64,000 nt of DNA from Emydura subglobosa. Its lineage: Eukaryota; Chordata; Testudines; Chelidae. Shown here piece by piece: positions 1 through 13,019 of this stretch (positions within the stretch are counted from its first letter, which is position 1; every line of letters starts with the position of its first letter). The translations under genes and the position numbers were made by a program. The notes beneath the pieces are model-generated. The model ran no database searches, was not told where the DNA came from, and saw only the letters and a program-made list of their open reading frames with translations. The stretch is taken from positions 1,240,001 through 1,304,000 of the forward strand of contig ML680098.1 in NCBI GenBank assembly GCA_007922225.1, in the 5' to 3' direction.

Positions 1-170
1 TGCCCACCAGCATCATCTCTGACTTGCTTGGGTTTAGCACCAACCAGCTGTTCTTCATCTCTGAGCTTTTCAGATCCAAGCACTGGGCCATTGTGGTGGT
101 GGCGGCTGTTTATGGTGAAGGAGAGGTAGATTTGTGTCTCATCTGCATATTGCTGGCACTTGGATCCATG
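1..170 (-). mobile_element. LINE reverse-transcriptase fragment (CR1/L2-like), cut by window edge
   Basis: On the minus strand this encodes a decayed non-LTR retrotransposon reverse transcriptase. Bases 149-138 read Y-A-D-E followed by TQIYLSF, which corresponds to the catalytic YADD box with the second Asp changed to Glu. Further downstream on the same strand are the residues MAQCLD, KNSW and SEMMLVG. The LINE at 51.1-52.6 kb carries the equivalent MAQCLDEISSW, KNSW and TEMMLIG, and 18 bases (74-91) are identical, in reverse complement, to 51787-51804, so the two belong to one family. The element continues beyond base 1. Upstream of the YADD box (above about base 175) I no longer see clear similarity. 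It is a dead copy. The clade (L2-like or CR1/L3-like) is an inference. Confidence 0.8.
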
Positions 171-2689
171 TAGGCACAAGCCCAGAAGATAAGCGTGAGG
201 GAAGTGTGAGAAATGAGGGGAGAACTAGATGCTGAGAGAAAGCAGCTGCTGCCCGAAGGTGCCACACTGGTGTAAGATCTGTGGGTGCCTGAAGCTAGGA
301 GATGCAGACAGGTCTGTATGTAACATTCCTCAATGGCTACCTCAATAAGGGCCATAGAGACTCCCATTCCAGTCTGTGGAAAGAAGGCCATTGATTTCAC
401 TGCAAGTCGGATCAGACCCTAAGGGAGTTCTGACTACGAGCCTTAGGGGCTGCTGCTGTTTCTTTCAGTGAGCAAGAAAACTGCCAACCCTTCACGGGCA
501 CTGTCAGAATCATTGCAGCAGATACCCAAAACTCTTCCCCTCTCTAGCCTCCCAACCCCTGCTCTGCAGTCTCTCATCCCTGCTTCTTTAACATCCTCAC
601 AAGTCCCCTCATCTCCTCTTCCACTTTCTAACTGATTGACAGGCTTTTCCACATCAAACTGCCATTTCCTTATCCAGTCGATTTTTTTAAAGCACCTGAC
701 CCAGTATAGCTAACTGCTGAATTCAGACTCAGGTATGGTTCACAGTCCCTTCTCCAAGGCCCCGCTCTCTCTTACAGGAGCTGAGGTAGATTTGTCTAAA
801 GTTTAGGCAAAAATGTGGCAATTGTGGAGCATATTAAAACCAGAATTATGGGGGATGGGAAGCACAGGACTTTGAAAGAACTGGTTCTTAAAGCCCGTGT
901 TGAAGGTTTCCCATAGGCACAAGCCTCTTCCATTTTTTCCTTCTGGAATTCTTTTTACCTACTTTTTTTCTCTCTTAATCTCCAGGGGCCATCATTTCAT
1001 CCATCTCTGTCAGGCCACCACCTCCAGAGAACCTATTGCTTAAAACTAAGACCCAGAGAGTACATCTCTGGACATTTATAGTGCGCTTTGGGTGACATCG
1101 TTGTAATAAGGCACAAGGCCAAAGAACAACGAACCCCAACAATTAAAGCCACAGCTCTTGAAAAAGAGAGCTAGACCTCTAGTGCTTATTAACTAATACC
1201 GAGCTCCATATGTCGGATTGAAAGACCCATCGTCCATCAGTTGGATATACAGCAGTAAATGTTCACTGTCTCCTTGTAAAATTGAGGCGTTCCATGCTTC
1301 AATGTAGCGTGCTGTGACTCTGGGTTTCTCTTTCCTGGAGACAATTCTAACTGTGTCAAATAACTGAATTTGGACACAGGCAGTAAAAAATACCCTATTG
1401 TATGGCACCCAGAAACAAAGCCTCATTGAGCTGACTTTTTGATTTAACCCCTTGTTGCTGCTGTGCTTCAGTCTCAGTGACGGTTTTAATTGAATGAGTG
1501 ATCACGTAGACATCCAGGATCACAGAATGCAGAGCTGATATTAGGACACCTTTGTCAACTCCCTTCTGAGCGTGTAGGTTTGTTCCAGACAGGTGGAGTT
1601 GAGAAAATAGTTTACTGCGAACATTTTATTTGGTGAATTCAACCTCCTCGTGGAATGCCCATGATCAGATTTTGATGGCTTCCGTCTATGTGTTATTTGA
1701 AGAATTGTCATTTTAAAATGGCGGGAGCACACCTCCCTGCTTCGGCTTCAGAGCCTGAGCTGCAACTGCAAAGCCCTGTCTCCACAACTGTTTTTAGAGC
1801 ACTAGTGCAAGACCCACAAGCCCAAGTCTGTTGACCCGAGCTGGGAGGCTCCAAACTGTTGTGTAGACATATCCTAAATGTACTGCAAGACAGGAAAAAA
1901 AACATGACTCAGGTCACCAGATGGATGGCAATTCCTGAACCAGAGCCCGGCCTGGCGGGGGAGGGTCTCCAGGTCAAGCCAAGGAGCTGGCAATATTCAG
2001 CTCTTTAAATAGCTGACATGGGAACTTTTCTCAAGGTATCTAGTGAATCTTAGATCTTTTTGGCAATGCTCCTGATATGTTGGGTATAACATGAGGAAAT
2101 ACACAACTCACCCTGGGTAAAATGATTACCCAAGGGGGAAGTCAGGCCGCCACAAATTTCACTTTGCCTGTCTCTCATGCAGATTAAAAAACACCACCAC
2201 CACTCAGTTTTAACTTTTAAGTCATAACAGCTGCACTGGGGTTTGTATTTTAACAGCCTTCCTGTCTATTTGACTGCTGCCAGAAAACGTGCTTAGGCTG
2301 CAGTTTTCACATTGCAGGCACCCAATTTTCAACTCGTTCTGCATTTTAAATGGAATCACAGGACTAGGATTTCCAAAGTGTACCGCACCCCATCACACCT
2401 GCTTCTACTCCGCCTCCTACCCTCCATGGGTGTTACCTCAGAACCTTTCCCACTGCCTGAGTTTTCACAAAGCTTTCCCTGTTCAGATTTCACAGGAGCT
2501 GCTCTCTTGCATGGTGTAACTGATTTCAGATTTATTTAAGTCAATGAAGGTGCATCTGTTTACATCACCTGAGGATCTTTCCCACAATAAGTATTTGCAT
2601 GACAAATAGAAAGAATGTTTCAGGTGACTCCTTCACTAAACGGGAACCCCTAGCCAGCATGATGTTTTGCCTTTATCTTTTTCTTGTGG
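171..2689. other. Unique or unrecognised non-coding stretch
   Basis: I see no gene or classifiable repeat. Open frames of up to 96 codons occur on both strands. The longest overlaps the LINE fragment at the left edge, and the others resemble no family I know. A minus-strand frame at 1193-1426 (77 codons) has a fairly protein-like composition but no recognised motif and no clear splice context. Confidence 0.5.
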
Positions 2690-2805
2690 TTTAGTCATTG
2701 CCCTGCTTCACCGTCCTAGTGGTGCTGTCTGTATATAGTTTGTGAAGTGCTTTGAGATCCTATGTGGAAAGAGCTGTATAAATGTAAAGTAACAATACTA
2801 CTTCT
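2690..2805 (+). mobile_element. SINE/LINE 3' tail fragment
   Basis: The stretch carries the signature 'gtgaagtgctttgagatc' followed by 'gctgtataaatgtaaagta'. This is the conserved 3' tail of amniote retrotransposons of the type ending 'cgctatataaatg...'. A second copy of the same tail lies at 57930-57985. The body upstream is too diverged to classify. Confidence 0.5.
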
Positions 2806-5800
2806 ATGAAACAAGCCTCATACAAAATTGTGCAACTAATATATTAGTCTTATATCAGTTTTAAAAATGGCTACTTAAAATCCATTTGATTTTTTTTTTC
2901 TTGGGTAAAGCATAAGCTTTACTTTACCTCGTGCTTTCGGACACATTGCTGCATGAAGCATAGCCGTGGCGACATCATCTTGGGCGACACCAGGGATCAA
3001 AACAGGGATATTCGCAGCTAAGAAAGCGCAAGTTGTTACAGTTTGAGCTAAAAAACCAGACTCCTAAACTGAGAGCGGTAACAGACTCACATTTTCTGTT
3101 GATGAGACCCAGAGAAGGATGCATAGCACATACTGAGTGCATTACAGAAGCGGGGTCAGTGATTGATGCTCTGTTCCTTTTCAGACATTTCCCCACCCAT
3201 TCTGTTTGTGATTTATATTTTACTGAAGTGGGGGTGGCAAGCTCAGTGTCAATGAATGGAGAGAGCTTTCTCTAGCTACTCAGTCTGCTAACAGGACTGA
3301 ATTGTGCCTTATTGTGGTTGCTGCTTTCCACAGTTGAAATAAAGAAAAAATGTTGCCTCAATACTAAAATGTTCTGAACAGTGGTAAATGTCTGCTTTAG
3401 GATTTGCTAAACCCAAAAAACTTTAGGGAGCAACAAAGGCACCCATTACATGCAGTTCTGGTCTGTGGATGGATCAGGGAACAGTCAATATTTGGTGTTG
3501 AATGTGTCATCGTTGTCAAATCCTAATATTGCCTTTTAAAAACGCAGTATCTTTAAGTTATGAAGAGAAAGGTTCAAAGCTGTTCTGGCTTTTTTCCAGG
3601 TGTGAAGGCCTTATTCTTTTCAAAAGCATCTTTTCAAAAGGTCTGAATCTTAAGTTGTAAAGTAACATCAGTTAACCTCCTTGTACTCAGTTATTTAAAA
3701 TGCTGCTAACCTGCCACTGATCATAGGACTCAGATTTATATAAGCAGCTAGTAACAGTATACCTCCTCAAGATATGACCAGGACACCCACCAAAAAAACC
3801 CCCCCACCAAAAAAAAAAACACCCGGGGGGGGGGGTGAAACAAACACTTTTTATTTTGTTCAACGAATTTCATGGAATTTTTCAAGTTTTGATGACACTA
3901 ATAAAAACTGCCATTTGTATTTTCTGTGGATTTGAATCAAAATGAACATACTCAGTTTAAAATGGAACAAAAAATTGTTTTGGTTCATTTCAGCAAACAA
4001 TTGAAAATTTAGAGGAAAACAAAAAATTTCTGCAAAAATTGTGTTTACTTTGAAAAGTCATTGTTTGTTGGGGAGGGGGGGGAAGAACTTTTGAAATGAA
4101 AAACTTTCAACTGCCTCCAAAGATCACCCATTGTGGCTTCGTTCTCATGATGTAATGCTCATAACTTGATAGTCCAAAGAAGAGTGTTGGTAGGTTGAGT
4201 TTCTCTGGAATTAGAATTCCCTCTGTCGTCACTCCTTCTCTCTCTCTCGCTCATGCAGTTTCACTCAAGTTAAGTCCCCTGGAAGCATGGGGTATTGGGC
4301 TACACAGGAGATGGTAAATCCACTCCACCTCAACCTCACCCATCTTTTTTCAGTGTTCTCATCCGTAGAGGAATATCATGTACAACACTTATCTTTCCTT
4401 CTTTCCCTGGATGGCCTATCTCTGTCTGCCTGGAGAGTGAAAGGGATAAGTTGATATCTAACTGATTTTCCTAGAGGTGGCAGCTCTTAGCAATCTACAT
4501 ACCTGTCCGATAGGGCTCATTTTTTTCTGGGTGCTCTGACCATCTCCATGAGGAGGACCTTTGTTGAAGAAGGCTGAATACTGAAGTCATTTGCCGAAGG
4601 GCAGCCATGTTTGATCTATTTATGACTTTGTTTCCTATCACAAGATGAGCCTCTTTTCTGTCTTCCCTTTACAATAAGATCCTTCTATGTTCTACTACAC
4701 AAAAGTAGCATTTGCCAGATGCATTGTGCAAACAGGTGGGTATGGTAAATCCTCTTCTTTATGTGGTCTTCTGCTCTTGTCATGCTGCATCCCTTCCATT
4801 CTTCCCTCATTGTGGGGTGTCACTGAGGGAGTATTTTTCTGTATTACATTTCCTGAGCTTAGGCTGCGGGAGGAGTACTCAGATTGCAGGGCACTGGGTG
4901 GGGCATGACCTAATGTAAACCTGAGTGACTGGGGAGTCTTTTGCTTCCTGGAAGGAGGAGGAGTCATAGCAGCACTCGTACGTAACAGGAAGATGGAGAA
5001 GATAAAACGACAGCAATAACATTCACCAGTAAGTTACTTGCTCTCCTTGGAGAAAAGAACTCCATGTCTCTTTTGAAACTCTGTCTCTCATGTGGCTCAA
5101 CAATTTGCTTCTGGCTCGTGGAACTGGACCGTTGTGTGAAGCTGTAGGCTCCCCGGCTCCTGAATATTTCAAAAGCTACAGCAGCTCCTTCTGTTTTGTA
5201 GGCTAAATACATTTATTAGCCATCTTTATAAAATACAGTGTCTGTCTGTGTCTCTCTTCCTCCCCCCCAAAAGTAATTCCCTATTTAAGATCTGTACCAC
5301 TTCCTGTTTTGATGATTCACCCTTAGAGGTTAATGGAACCAGAGCATTACTAGAGAGCTCTGTGGGAGGAACACTGTCCCTCACACAGATCACTCCACCA
5401 GTGAGTCAGTAGAACTTCAAAATAATCCTGGCTCCCCAGTTCTCAGGGAGGTGGACGCTAGCTGTCTTCCTCTCTGTCCTCACTCATCCCCCATAGTTTG
5501 CAGATGTTCTGTCAGCAACGAAGCAAGATGGGAGATGACGGCAGCTCTGGAGATTGGAGTCTCAGGACAAGTCTGACAGATTGCGCTACAGAGAATGGTT
5601 GAAATCTTTGGTGCCCCGCATAGTGGGAGCAGTATTTCAGGATATTTGGCAGGTTTGTTAACTTGTGATTAAACTATACAGTGCTCATGTGGTCTAACAA
5701 CAAAAAAGGTTATTTAATTATGATTACCTGCCTTTAATGACATGTTTCCATATTTCGTTACTCTCTGGAATATTAACTATCAGGAACAGAGTAGGCCGAG

Positions 5801-7499
5801 TTTCTTCATGGTCCACTTAAAAATAAATGTGTCCTAATTGTTTCTATAGCACACGTTTTCATAAATCTTGCATGATTTTGACTGTTAGGATTAGGATCTG
5901 TCATTGTTAAAGTAAACAAAAACTTTAACAGCCTTATGACATCAGAATTTCAACGCCAACTGCACTGTCTTACAGCCCGGGTCTGTTTATACTTCCAGTG
6001 ACAGGCCCAAGTGGTTAAAATCTAAATTAAGATAATAGACAACACCCAAGAAAAGTGTGAGTGGGGGGAAGGGATGGTTCGGGAGGTGGTGGGGAGAGAG
6101 CACATTGACTAAACTTCCTTAAAAAGGAAATCAAAAGTTAAGAGTGAGAGAGAGGGGTTTCCTGCCACCTGTGGTGACTTATATAAAGTGGATGTAGCCT
6201 TCCTTGCAATTTGCTGATCTAAGAGTCAGAGAATTTCCCTTTGGTCTAGTGAGCCAGCTGAGATTGACCTGCATATACATTTGACCTATCTCCCCCTGAG
6301 GTCCTTCAGTGCAAAACTGAAAATCTCAGCGGAAGGGATATTTGTCTATAAAACTATTAGTATGATATTGAAAAAAAAGGGATTGGGCTCTGATAGTGCT
6401 CTCTTGTGGCCTGGGCTAAATAAGATTGATGGTCTCAGTCCAGTTCTTAGTGTGCAGGTGTCCACACCACAAATGCCACTGTCATGACTGGCACTAACAG
6501 ATACCCTTATTGACAGCCTCATTAGGAGCCAAGAATGGAACTGGGTGACAGAGACCCTTTGCACTACCACAGCCTGTGCTGTGTGTGTTCTGTGGCTCAA
6601 GAGAGAGCTTTAATCTCTAAGGGTATCAGTTTGGAACTTATATTTTATTAAACCTGTGTAAAAGAGACTGTATGTAGTTCATAAAGATCAGCAGAACCCC
6701 TGGGAGTATCTGAACAAACTGGTAATGGCTAAATCTTTTTGTGATCCAGTCAGTCTCAGCTAAACGATTGTTGCTGGGCAGCTTTACCTCATTCCTGCAT
6801 GGACCAGTCTCTAATTGGCAGTGCTGCTTTGTATCATGTTGCATTGTTAGAGGATGAAGGATTGATGCCATCACATCTTTCTGGGAAGTGTATCTGAAAT
6901 CTCAGGGACATTAGAAATGAAATCAGAGCATAGTAGCAGTACTACCACTAAGGTGGACTCCTATGTGAACTGGATATTTTTGGATAGCAGTGGGTGTCCA
7001 AAAGGCTTGGTGAGTTCAGTATTTGATCATCTAGTTTCAGTTATCAGTGCATCACAGGAAAGGAAATTCACTTGGTTTACAGATAAGTGTGATCGGCCCA
7101 TTAAAACAATCTTCATCAAAACGCTGCTAGCTCAACTAGTATGTCTCTTCTTACTTGTGGCATCCAGCCAAGGGGCTTGATGGCAAGAATGAGTCCCAAA
7201 GCATCTTAGAGAAGAGAGATTATGGAAGACATAACTGTTTTCTGTTCAGTCCATCAAAGGCAGTCCATCTTATTTGTTACAAGTTTGGAGAAACTCCACA
7301 GCTTTTTAATAGGATCTAATGAAGAACATAGAGGTACACACTGGCAAACTGAAGACGAATAAGGATCACACAAAATTTCTATCAAGTTACAGGGAAACTC
7401 CTCTTTATGTGGAAGTGTATCCTGGGAAGATTGTTTTGATAATTATTTATTTGTCAGGTGTGAAGAACTTCAACCAAGATCTAGGATCCGTTGTACTTA
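2806..7499. other. Non-coding stretch with homopolymer tract
   Basis: No gene or full repeat is recognised here. Features seen are an A/C/G homopolymer cluster near 3.8 kb (listed separately), a G-rich run near 4070-4083, and a C/T-rich stretch near 4230. Open frames are under 91 codons and scattered over both strands. Confidence 0.5.
3787..3836. repeat. Homopolymer cluster (A, C and G runs)
   Basis: Alternating runs of A and C are followed by a run of about 11 to 12 G. This is low-complexity sequence. The G run is a known weak point for sequencing and assembly, so its exact length is unreliable. Confidence 0.9.
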
Positions 7500-7725
7500 A
7501 CATTGTCAATATACATAGTAACAGATAGTCCTGGCCTCAAAGAGTTTATAATCTAAATAACTCAGACACAAAGAATAAGAGAGGGGTCTCTATTTGACAT
7601 AAAGGGAACTGTGGGACACAGAAATTAAAAACTTGCCCAAGATACCACAGGACATCTGCAACAAAACCAAGGAATTGAACCCAGATCTCTGGAGTCCTTG
7701 ACCACAAGATCTACAGATCCTTGAA
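7500..7725 (-). mobile_element. tRNA-derived SINE, antisense
   Basis: Read on the minus strand this has a SINE head, a body and a tail. The box B region is 'gggttcaattcc' (near 7670-7685). The body includes 'cttgggcaag' (near 7632), a widespread amniote SINE body motif. The tail complement 'tcaaagagtttataatcta' lies at 7535-7555. The order is the same as in the plus-strand copy at 9081-9353. It is strongly diverged and certainly old. Confidence 0.7.
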
Positions 7726-9080
7726 AACAATGCTTTATCTAGCTACTTGAATCGAGGTGGAACATAACATTCTTGGATCTACCTGGGCTGCCCCTCTGTT
7801 GAGGAGAGCTGCAGGCCACATTGTAGAACTCTTTTGGGCTGCCTTTGGCCCTCTAGCTGCTCTTTGAATTCCACTCGCATATCAAAGTGTAGATAGTTGG
7901 GTTTTGCTATGTGAGTTATGAGACAGATATTAACCTAAGGAAGATAATCCCACTTATTATTCAGAGAAGATCTATCCAGTTGTGTCCCATTCAGCTATTG
8001 TTTCTTGCAATGTCACATATTTGCCATAACAACACAACGGAGGCATTGTGTGAGGGGCCTCTCTGATTTAGCTGCAGTGGGCAGTATGCTAAGGAATTTC
8101 AGTCACAAAGAGCATCCTTTTTTTTACAAGAAGGCGGTAACATGCCCTTAGAATTCAGTCACATCACGTGAAACAGAGCTGTGTTTGTTCTGACTAATGG
8201 ACTTTGCACGGGGCATCTTTTTAGCACAGTCAGAAATATATTCCTTGGCTCTCCCAGTTTGCCCTGAGGCAATGTAGTGCCCCCACACATTCTCCCTAGG
8301 GAGCTCATGCTTTTCAAAACTGTAGCCGGCTCCTCTTTGGTAAATACTAGTGTCCATAGAACTTCAGTCTACCATACTGCTACTGGCTACTGGCTACAAG
8401 TCCTAGCTATAAAGTATATACTGGAAACAGCATGGGCTTTTTGTATTGTTTCATTAATATTAAGATTGACTGGACTCTGGTTTTGCAGTTCACTCAAGAT
8501 GGTCATCTCTATTTGCTGCTTTGAGGACTCCAAGGGGGAGAGGCCTTTAATGGGAATCGCATTAGATTGCAGCAGTTCATTATAGCTGTCTCCTAAAAGG
8601 AGCAGAACATGGGTTTCAGTTACTGACAAATTCCTGTTCTTAACCTCTGAAGAAAGTGACTTATCTTGCTGAGTCAGCAAGCTATTCTCTCTCTTTCCTT
8701 TTTTTGCAGTTCCAGTAAAAATTTACAGTGTGATACTTTACAGAACTACAAATCCTGGCAGGTAAAAACCATATTTCCCACCCACCCCTGCAGATCAGAT
8801 GCAGTCTTAGTAGCTTTAAGACCTGAGAATGGCATTTCTTGGCTTCTCATAAGAGCTAATGTTGTGTGTGATCATTTCATGATGGGTTCTGTTTACAGCC
8901 CACCACAGATGCGACTTGAGAGAAGCAAGCTTAAGCCGTTGAAATGAGCTGTGCTGAACGTGAGCTCAGAGGTCTGAGCCCAATCTGGCTCCCTCAGAAC
9001 TGGGTTTTTAAAGAGTTTAACTGGGTTTTTCAGTTTGCAGTTAGACATCTCACAATGTCTGGGTCAGTTTTGAGAGAAAG
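7726..9080. other. Unrecognised non-coding stretch
   Basis: No gene is recognised. At 8690-8762 a strong pyrimidine tract ending TGCAG, 52 bases, and then GGCAG|GTAAAA resemble a small exon with splice sites. The encoded peptide matches nothing I know, and one such coincidence is expected in this much sequence. Confidence 0.45.
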
Positions 9081-9353
9081 GATGGTCTTGAGTTAAGGCA
9101 CTGGACTGGGATCCAGACAATCTAGGTTCAATTCACGTGTCTGCCTCTGACTTCCTGTGTGAGCTTGAGCAAGTCACATCATCTTTGTCTCAATTTTTCA
9201 TCTATGAAATTAGGGTAAATATGACCTTTTCCCCACCCTGTGTCGATTTAGACTACAAGTTCTCAGCAGGGAGTGTCTCATCTTATGAGTCGAGTTTACA
9301 GCCCCTCGCACAAGGGGAATTCTGTGCGCTACTATTACATAAATAATGATAAT
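9081..9353 (+). mobile_element. tRNA-derived SINE, nearly full length
   Basis: This is the best-preserved SINE of the window. A box A-like 'gagttaaggcactgg' is near 9090, and box B 'ggttcaattc' is at 9125-9134. The body contains 'cttcctgtgtgagcttgag' and 'caagtcac', and the tail ends 'tacataaataatgataat'. RNA polymerase III boxes in this order define a tRNA-derived SINE. The body resembles amniote CORE/MIR-like SINEs. About 270 bp is a plausible full length. It carries many substitutions, so it is not recent. Confidence 0.85.
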
Positions 9354-9882
9354 TTTGGGACAAAGGGAGAAAATAGCTTCCTCATGCCTTGATTTTCATG
9401 AGTGTGTGGACAATAGCAAGAAGTTAGTACATCTCACATATCACAGACTGGCAGAAAGTTGGCTATTTATAGGAGTAATGGTGAACCTGAGAAAAGTTCA
9501 CATAAAGTTCAAAATTTCCACATGGAACCGCTCTCAACCTTTTGGGGTTGCCAAGCAGGGCTGGAAGGCAAACAGGAACAAACTCTTCCATGAGATTTTC
9601 CTACATCAGGTTGGGCCAGAAATTTTGCAAGAACAGCTTTTTCTCATGGTATCTTGGCACTTCTGCCTCTGGTCCCGGCTGGAACCCAGGGGAGCAGAGC
9701 CATGAGAAACTGAAACTCGTGGAGAAAGCAAGTTAGCCAAACCTTTTTTTGATCTTCAGCTACAGGCAGCAAGGTTCACATTAGTTCTTATATTTTATCT
9801 ATACCCAGCCCACATTTGCAGGCTCACGTCTTGAAATTCATGCACCCCCTTGTACAGCTGGGATTGTGGAATCTCACTGGGA
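9354..9882. other. Unrecognised non-coding stretch
   Basis: An open frame of 119 codons (9346-9705, plus strand) runs through here. It begins in the SINE tail and has no recognised domain, so I do not call it a gene. Confidence 0.5.
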
Positions 9883-9950
9883 GTTTGATCCTGCCCCATT
9901 GAAACCAGTCGGAGTTTCACCATTAACGTCAATGAGAGCAGGATCAAGCC
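9883..9950. repeat. Palindromic MITE-like hairpin
   Basis: The left arm (9883-9901, 'gtttgatcctgccccattg') pairs with the right arm (9930-9949, 'caatgagagcaggatcaagc') with few mismatches. The centre holds 'cattaacgtcaatg', part of the 'ttgacttcaatgg'-type core that recurs in other hairpins of this window. Confidence 0.65.
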
Positions 9951-10249
9951 ATAGAAGCATATGGCAAAATCTTAGTCTTAAGAGAGGTGGCTGCTTTTGG
10001 GGAACTGAATAGTGCTGGTTATTCACCTAGCACTAACGCCCTCCTGCTAGTGTAGTTCCAGGAGAGGAAAGAGCTGGCAGGAATACTGCTCTGAAAACCA
10101 GTAGTGTGCAGGCCAGGCTAGTGCATATTGTTAGACCACAACATGGGTTTGGATGCATCGATTGCATCAAGATCCCAAGTGAACTAGCCAGAAGATCTCC
10201 TGCTGGGTTTTGGATACTACTGCTTCCTTTCTCCCTCTTGTCTATCTAG

Positions 10250-10395
10250 CATGTAATTTCTTTGCGGCACGGACTCTTCCTTAATATGTGTTTGTACAGT
10301 GCCTAGCACAGTGGAGCTTTGATCTCATGTGAGACCCCTCAGCACTCAGGTAATACAAACAGTAAATAGTGGCAATAATATCATTACTTTGTCTC
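10250..10395 (+). mobile_element. SINE 3' tail fragment
   Basis: The sequence 'tgtttgtacagtgcctagca' followed by 'gtggagctttgatctcatg' and 'aatacaaacagtaaatag' matches the tail seen at the end of the SINE at 9081-9353 and again near 44290-44337. The head and body are missing, so it is a 5'-truncated copy. Confidence 0.65.
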
Positions 10396-13019
10396 CTCGG
10401 AGTTGTGATGCTCTAGACAATGCAGAACCTGGTTGCCCTACCTAAGGCTTGTCAAATGGTAGGTAGGAATACCCCTCTGCTTCTGCATGGATGAACTAAT
10501 GCAGGAATTAACAATTCCCCTCTCCCAGCGCAGCCACTTTACAAAGGCCAGGGACTCGTTAGCAGAACCAGAAAAGATCACTCAGATCACCCATTCTGCT
10601 TCTACTTCTCTCGATCTTTTCTTCGGAGTACTAACTACACCATTCACTTGAGCATCTTATCTAACCTGTTCATGACTATCTGTAGTGTCGCCCTAGATGC
10701 AGTGACGTTTGTCTTATGCATGCCTGTCTTATTCCTCTTTCGCACCCTATCTATCTGCAAGCGCTCCTTTCTGTGCAATAACCTGCTAAAAACAAAAGTG
10801 GCAGCATATTGGGTTTTTATGGTGAGCTTCCTTTGAGTTGGTCCCCCCCCCTTCTTTTTTTTTGGCCACAGCCATTCTGCCTTTTTTCAGTGTAGCACAG
10901 AGGGTTGTCCTCACCTAGATTCACCCAGGAACATATGTGCACATCTGTGGACATACCACATAGACTCTCAGAGTGCACTCTGGAACTTGGTGATGGTCAG
11001 AGACCGGGCTACTGAAATTTCATTTGGTCTGTAATTTTTTTCTTAACTACAGCTGTTTCTCAGATGATAAAAATAAGTTGCTGCTAATGCTGCCTCTGTG
11101 TCTCTATTAAAACAAGATGCAAAAAAATGCTCAGCTGTGATATCCAGTGGAGAGGAAAACAAGCTTTTCTTCTTCACCATTTTTTGAAAAAATGTAAGCA
11201 CAAAGGAAACATTGAGGGCTCAAACCTGCAAACCCTTTTACAGCCTTATCTAGATGTGTGCTACTATGCTGGATTGCAGGGACCAGAACACAGTGTGACA
11301 GGCTGAAGTTTATGCCAGGCTCTGGTTTTCTTTGATATGGTTAAATGAAAGAACAATTTGTTAAATTCAAGAATTCTGTGCCTTAATGGGAAGAACAACA
11401 AATTGGTGACTTCTTCATGGTCCTTAATGACACATGCCAGACAACCATAGCTCAGCTCTACATGACTGCCAGTTTGCTAAATAGAGGTAAAGGCTGGAAT
11501 AAGTGGTGAGGCTGTTATATCCTGGTTGAATGGTGTTTACACAACATAGTCACTGTGCTGGGCTCTCAAAAGGAATCACACTGATTTCCGCTATTCTTTT
11601 ATTCCTTTGGTTTAAGGAGGCTTGGAAGTTTCTGATGTTTATTAATAAATGTTAATTTCATTGTACACACAAACCGATGAAAAAAGATTTCCATTGATAA
11701 TTGAAATGTACCCATAGGCAAAGTAAGAAAAATGCTTATTGAGAACTTATTTGGGCTTGATTTAAGGATATTTACTTTGTATGTTTTGACGTGATGTTGA
11801 CAAATGACGTTTTAACAATTATAGAGCTTTAAACTTTTTGAATCTCAACATCTACGGTCATTAGTTCTTTCAGTGGGGTTCACGTTTCCTTAATACAGTG
11901 ATCATCCTTTAAGATTAGTCTGCATTATGAGGAGGCTTTGTAGAAATTTCCATGACCCCAAAGGAAGGGGTTGAAGTTCTGTTGTAGACTGGCAGTGGGA
12001 GTGCGTCCTACTACAACAGAGATTCCTGGGGACTTTCCATCTCGGTGGACACTATTTTTGTCTGTCCCAAACATCACCACTTGGCACGAGAAATTAGTCT
12101 TCCAGATTGGCTGCTGCCATCATTGAGGACCATGCCAGAGATCCAGGCTCAGGAGAGAGCTTGTGTGCGAAAGCACTGAACGTTCTCTTATGTTTCCAGA
12201 TTGGGAGGGTCGTGCAGCTCATGCTCTTCCCTTGCATCTCTAGAAGATGCCTGTGGAAGCATTTCTTGTGGCAAGGTGAGCCACTGGAACGAGGGTGGCC
12301 ATTAGGAGCTGGGAATGGTTGATTAACAGCACGAGGTATAGGAATGTTCTTCAAAATCTCTCTCTCAACCAAATCCCAACTGACCTTTTATTGAGGTTTG
12401 AAAAAATTGGACTACTTGGCTTTTTCTTGTCATGTGTCATCTTTATATACCCAGTTCCAACAGGGACAAGAAGCAGACTTGCTGAGTACAGGAAAAGTTA
12501 TTATGGCATATCCATCCCTATCAGAAGGCATGAGGTACAGAAAGCTGAAGAGAGTCCATCATCCAGACATCCTCAGCTTACTTTTTGCAGACTCAAGTGG
12601 TTTGGATAGGAATCCAGAGTTGGAGGTGTTAAATGGAACCCCGCCCCCCAACCTTTCTGAGTTTTGCCCACCATCAAATGGGATTAGATGAGGGAAACAG
12701 TTCAGTCCAGACTCATTCTCCCCTGCCTGAGCTGGGCCAAATGCCTTCAGTCAGTACCCTAGGGGAAAGATGGCCTGGAAGGGAGTTTATACTCAAATAC
12801 TAGAGCCTCTTGGCAAGATGTATTAGGAAAAAGGCAAACTATTGCCTAAAGACACTACCCACATTTGATGTAACTGCAGCTCTTTGATCAGGAAGCTCTC
12901 ACTATCCTGGGAATCTGGATTAGCACTCAATGTGGAAAGTTAGAAAGAACAGAAGGAATTTTTTAAATTTATGGTGGGTGTGATGGAACTTTGTAGTTCA
13001 CCCACTGGCACTGTCTTTT
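10396..13019. other. Unrecognised non-coding stretch
   Basis: No gene or classifiable repeat is seen. Overlapping open frames of 71 to 104 codons lie at 12.1-12.7 kb on both strands. None has a recognisable domain, and their mutual overlap argues against coding. Confidence 0.5.

Noticed and set aside
110..400. 96-codon minus-strand frame as a gene
   Set aside because: It overlaps the LINE reverse-transcriptase remnant, read in a different frame from the YADD-box frame.
9346..9705. 119-codon open frame as a gene
   Set aside because: It starts in a SINE tail and shows no recognised motif.
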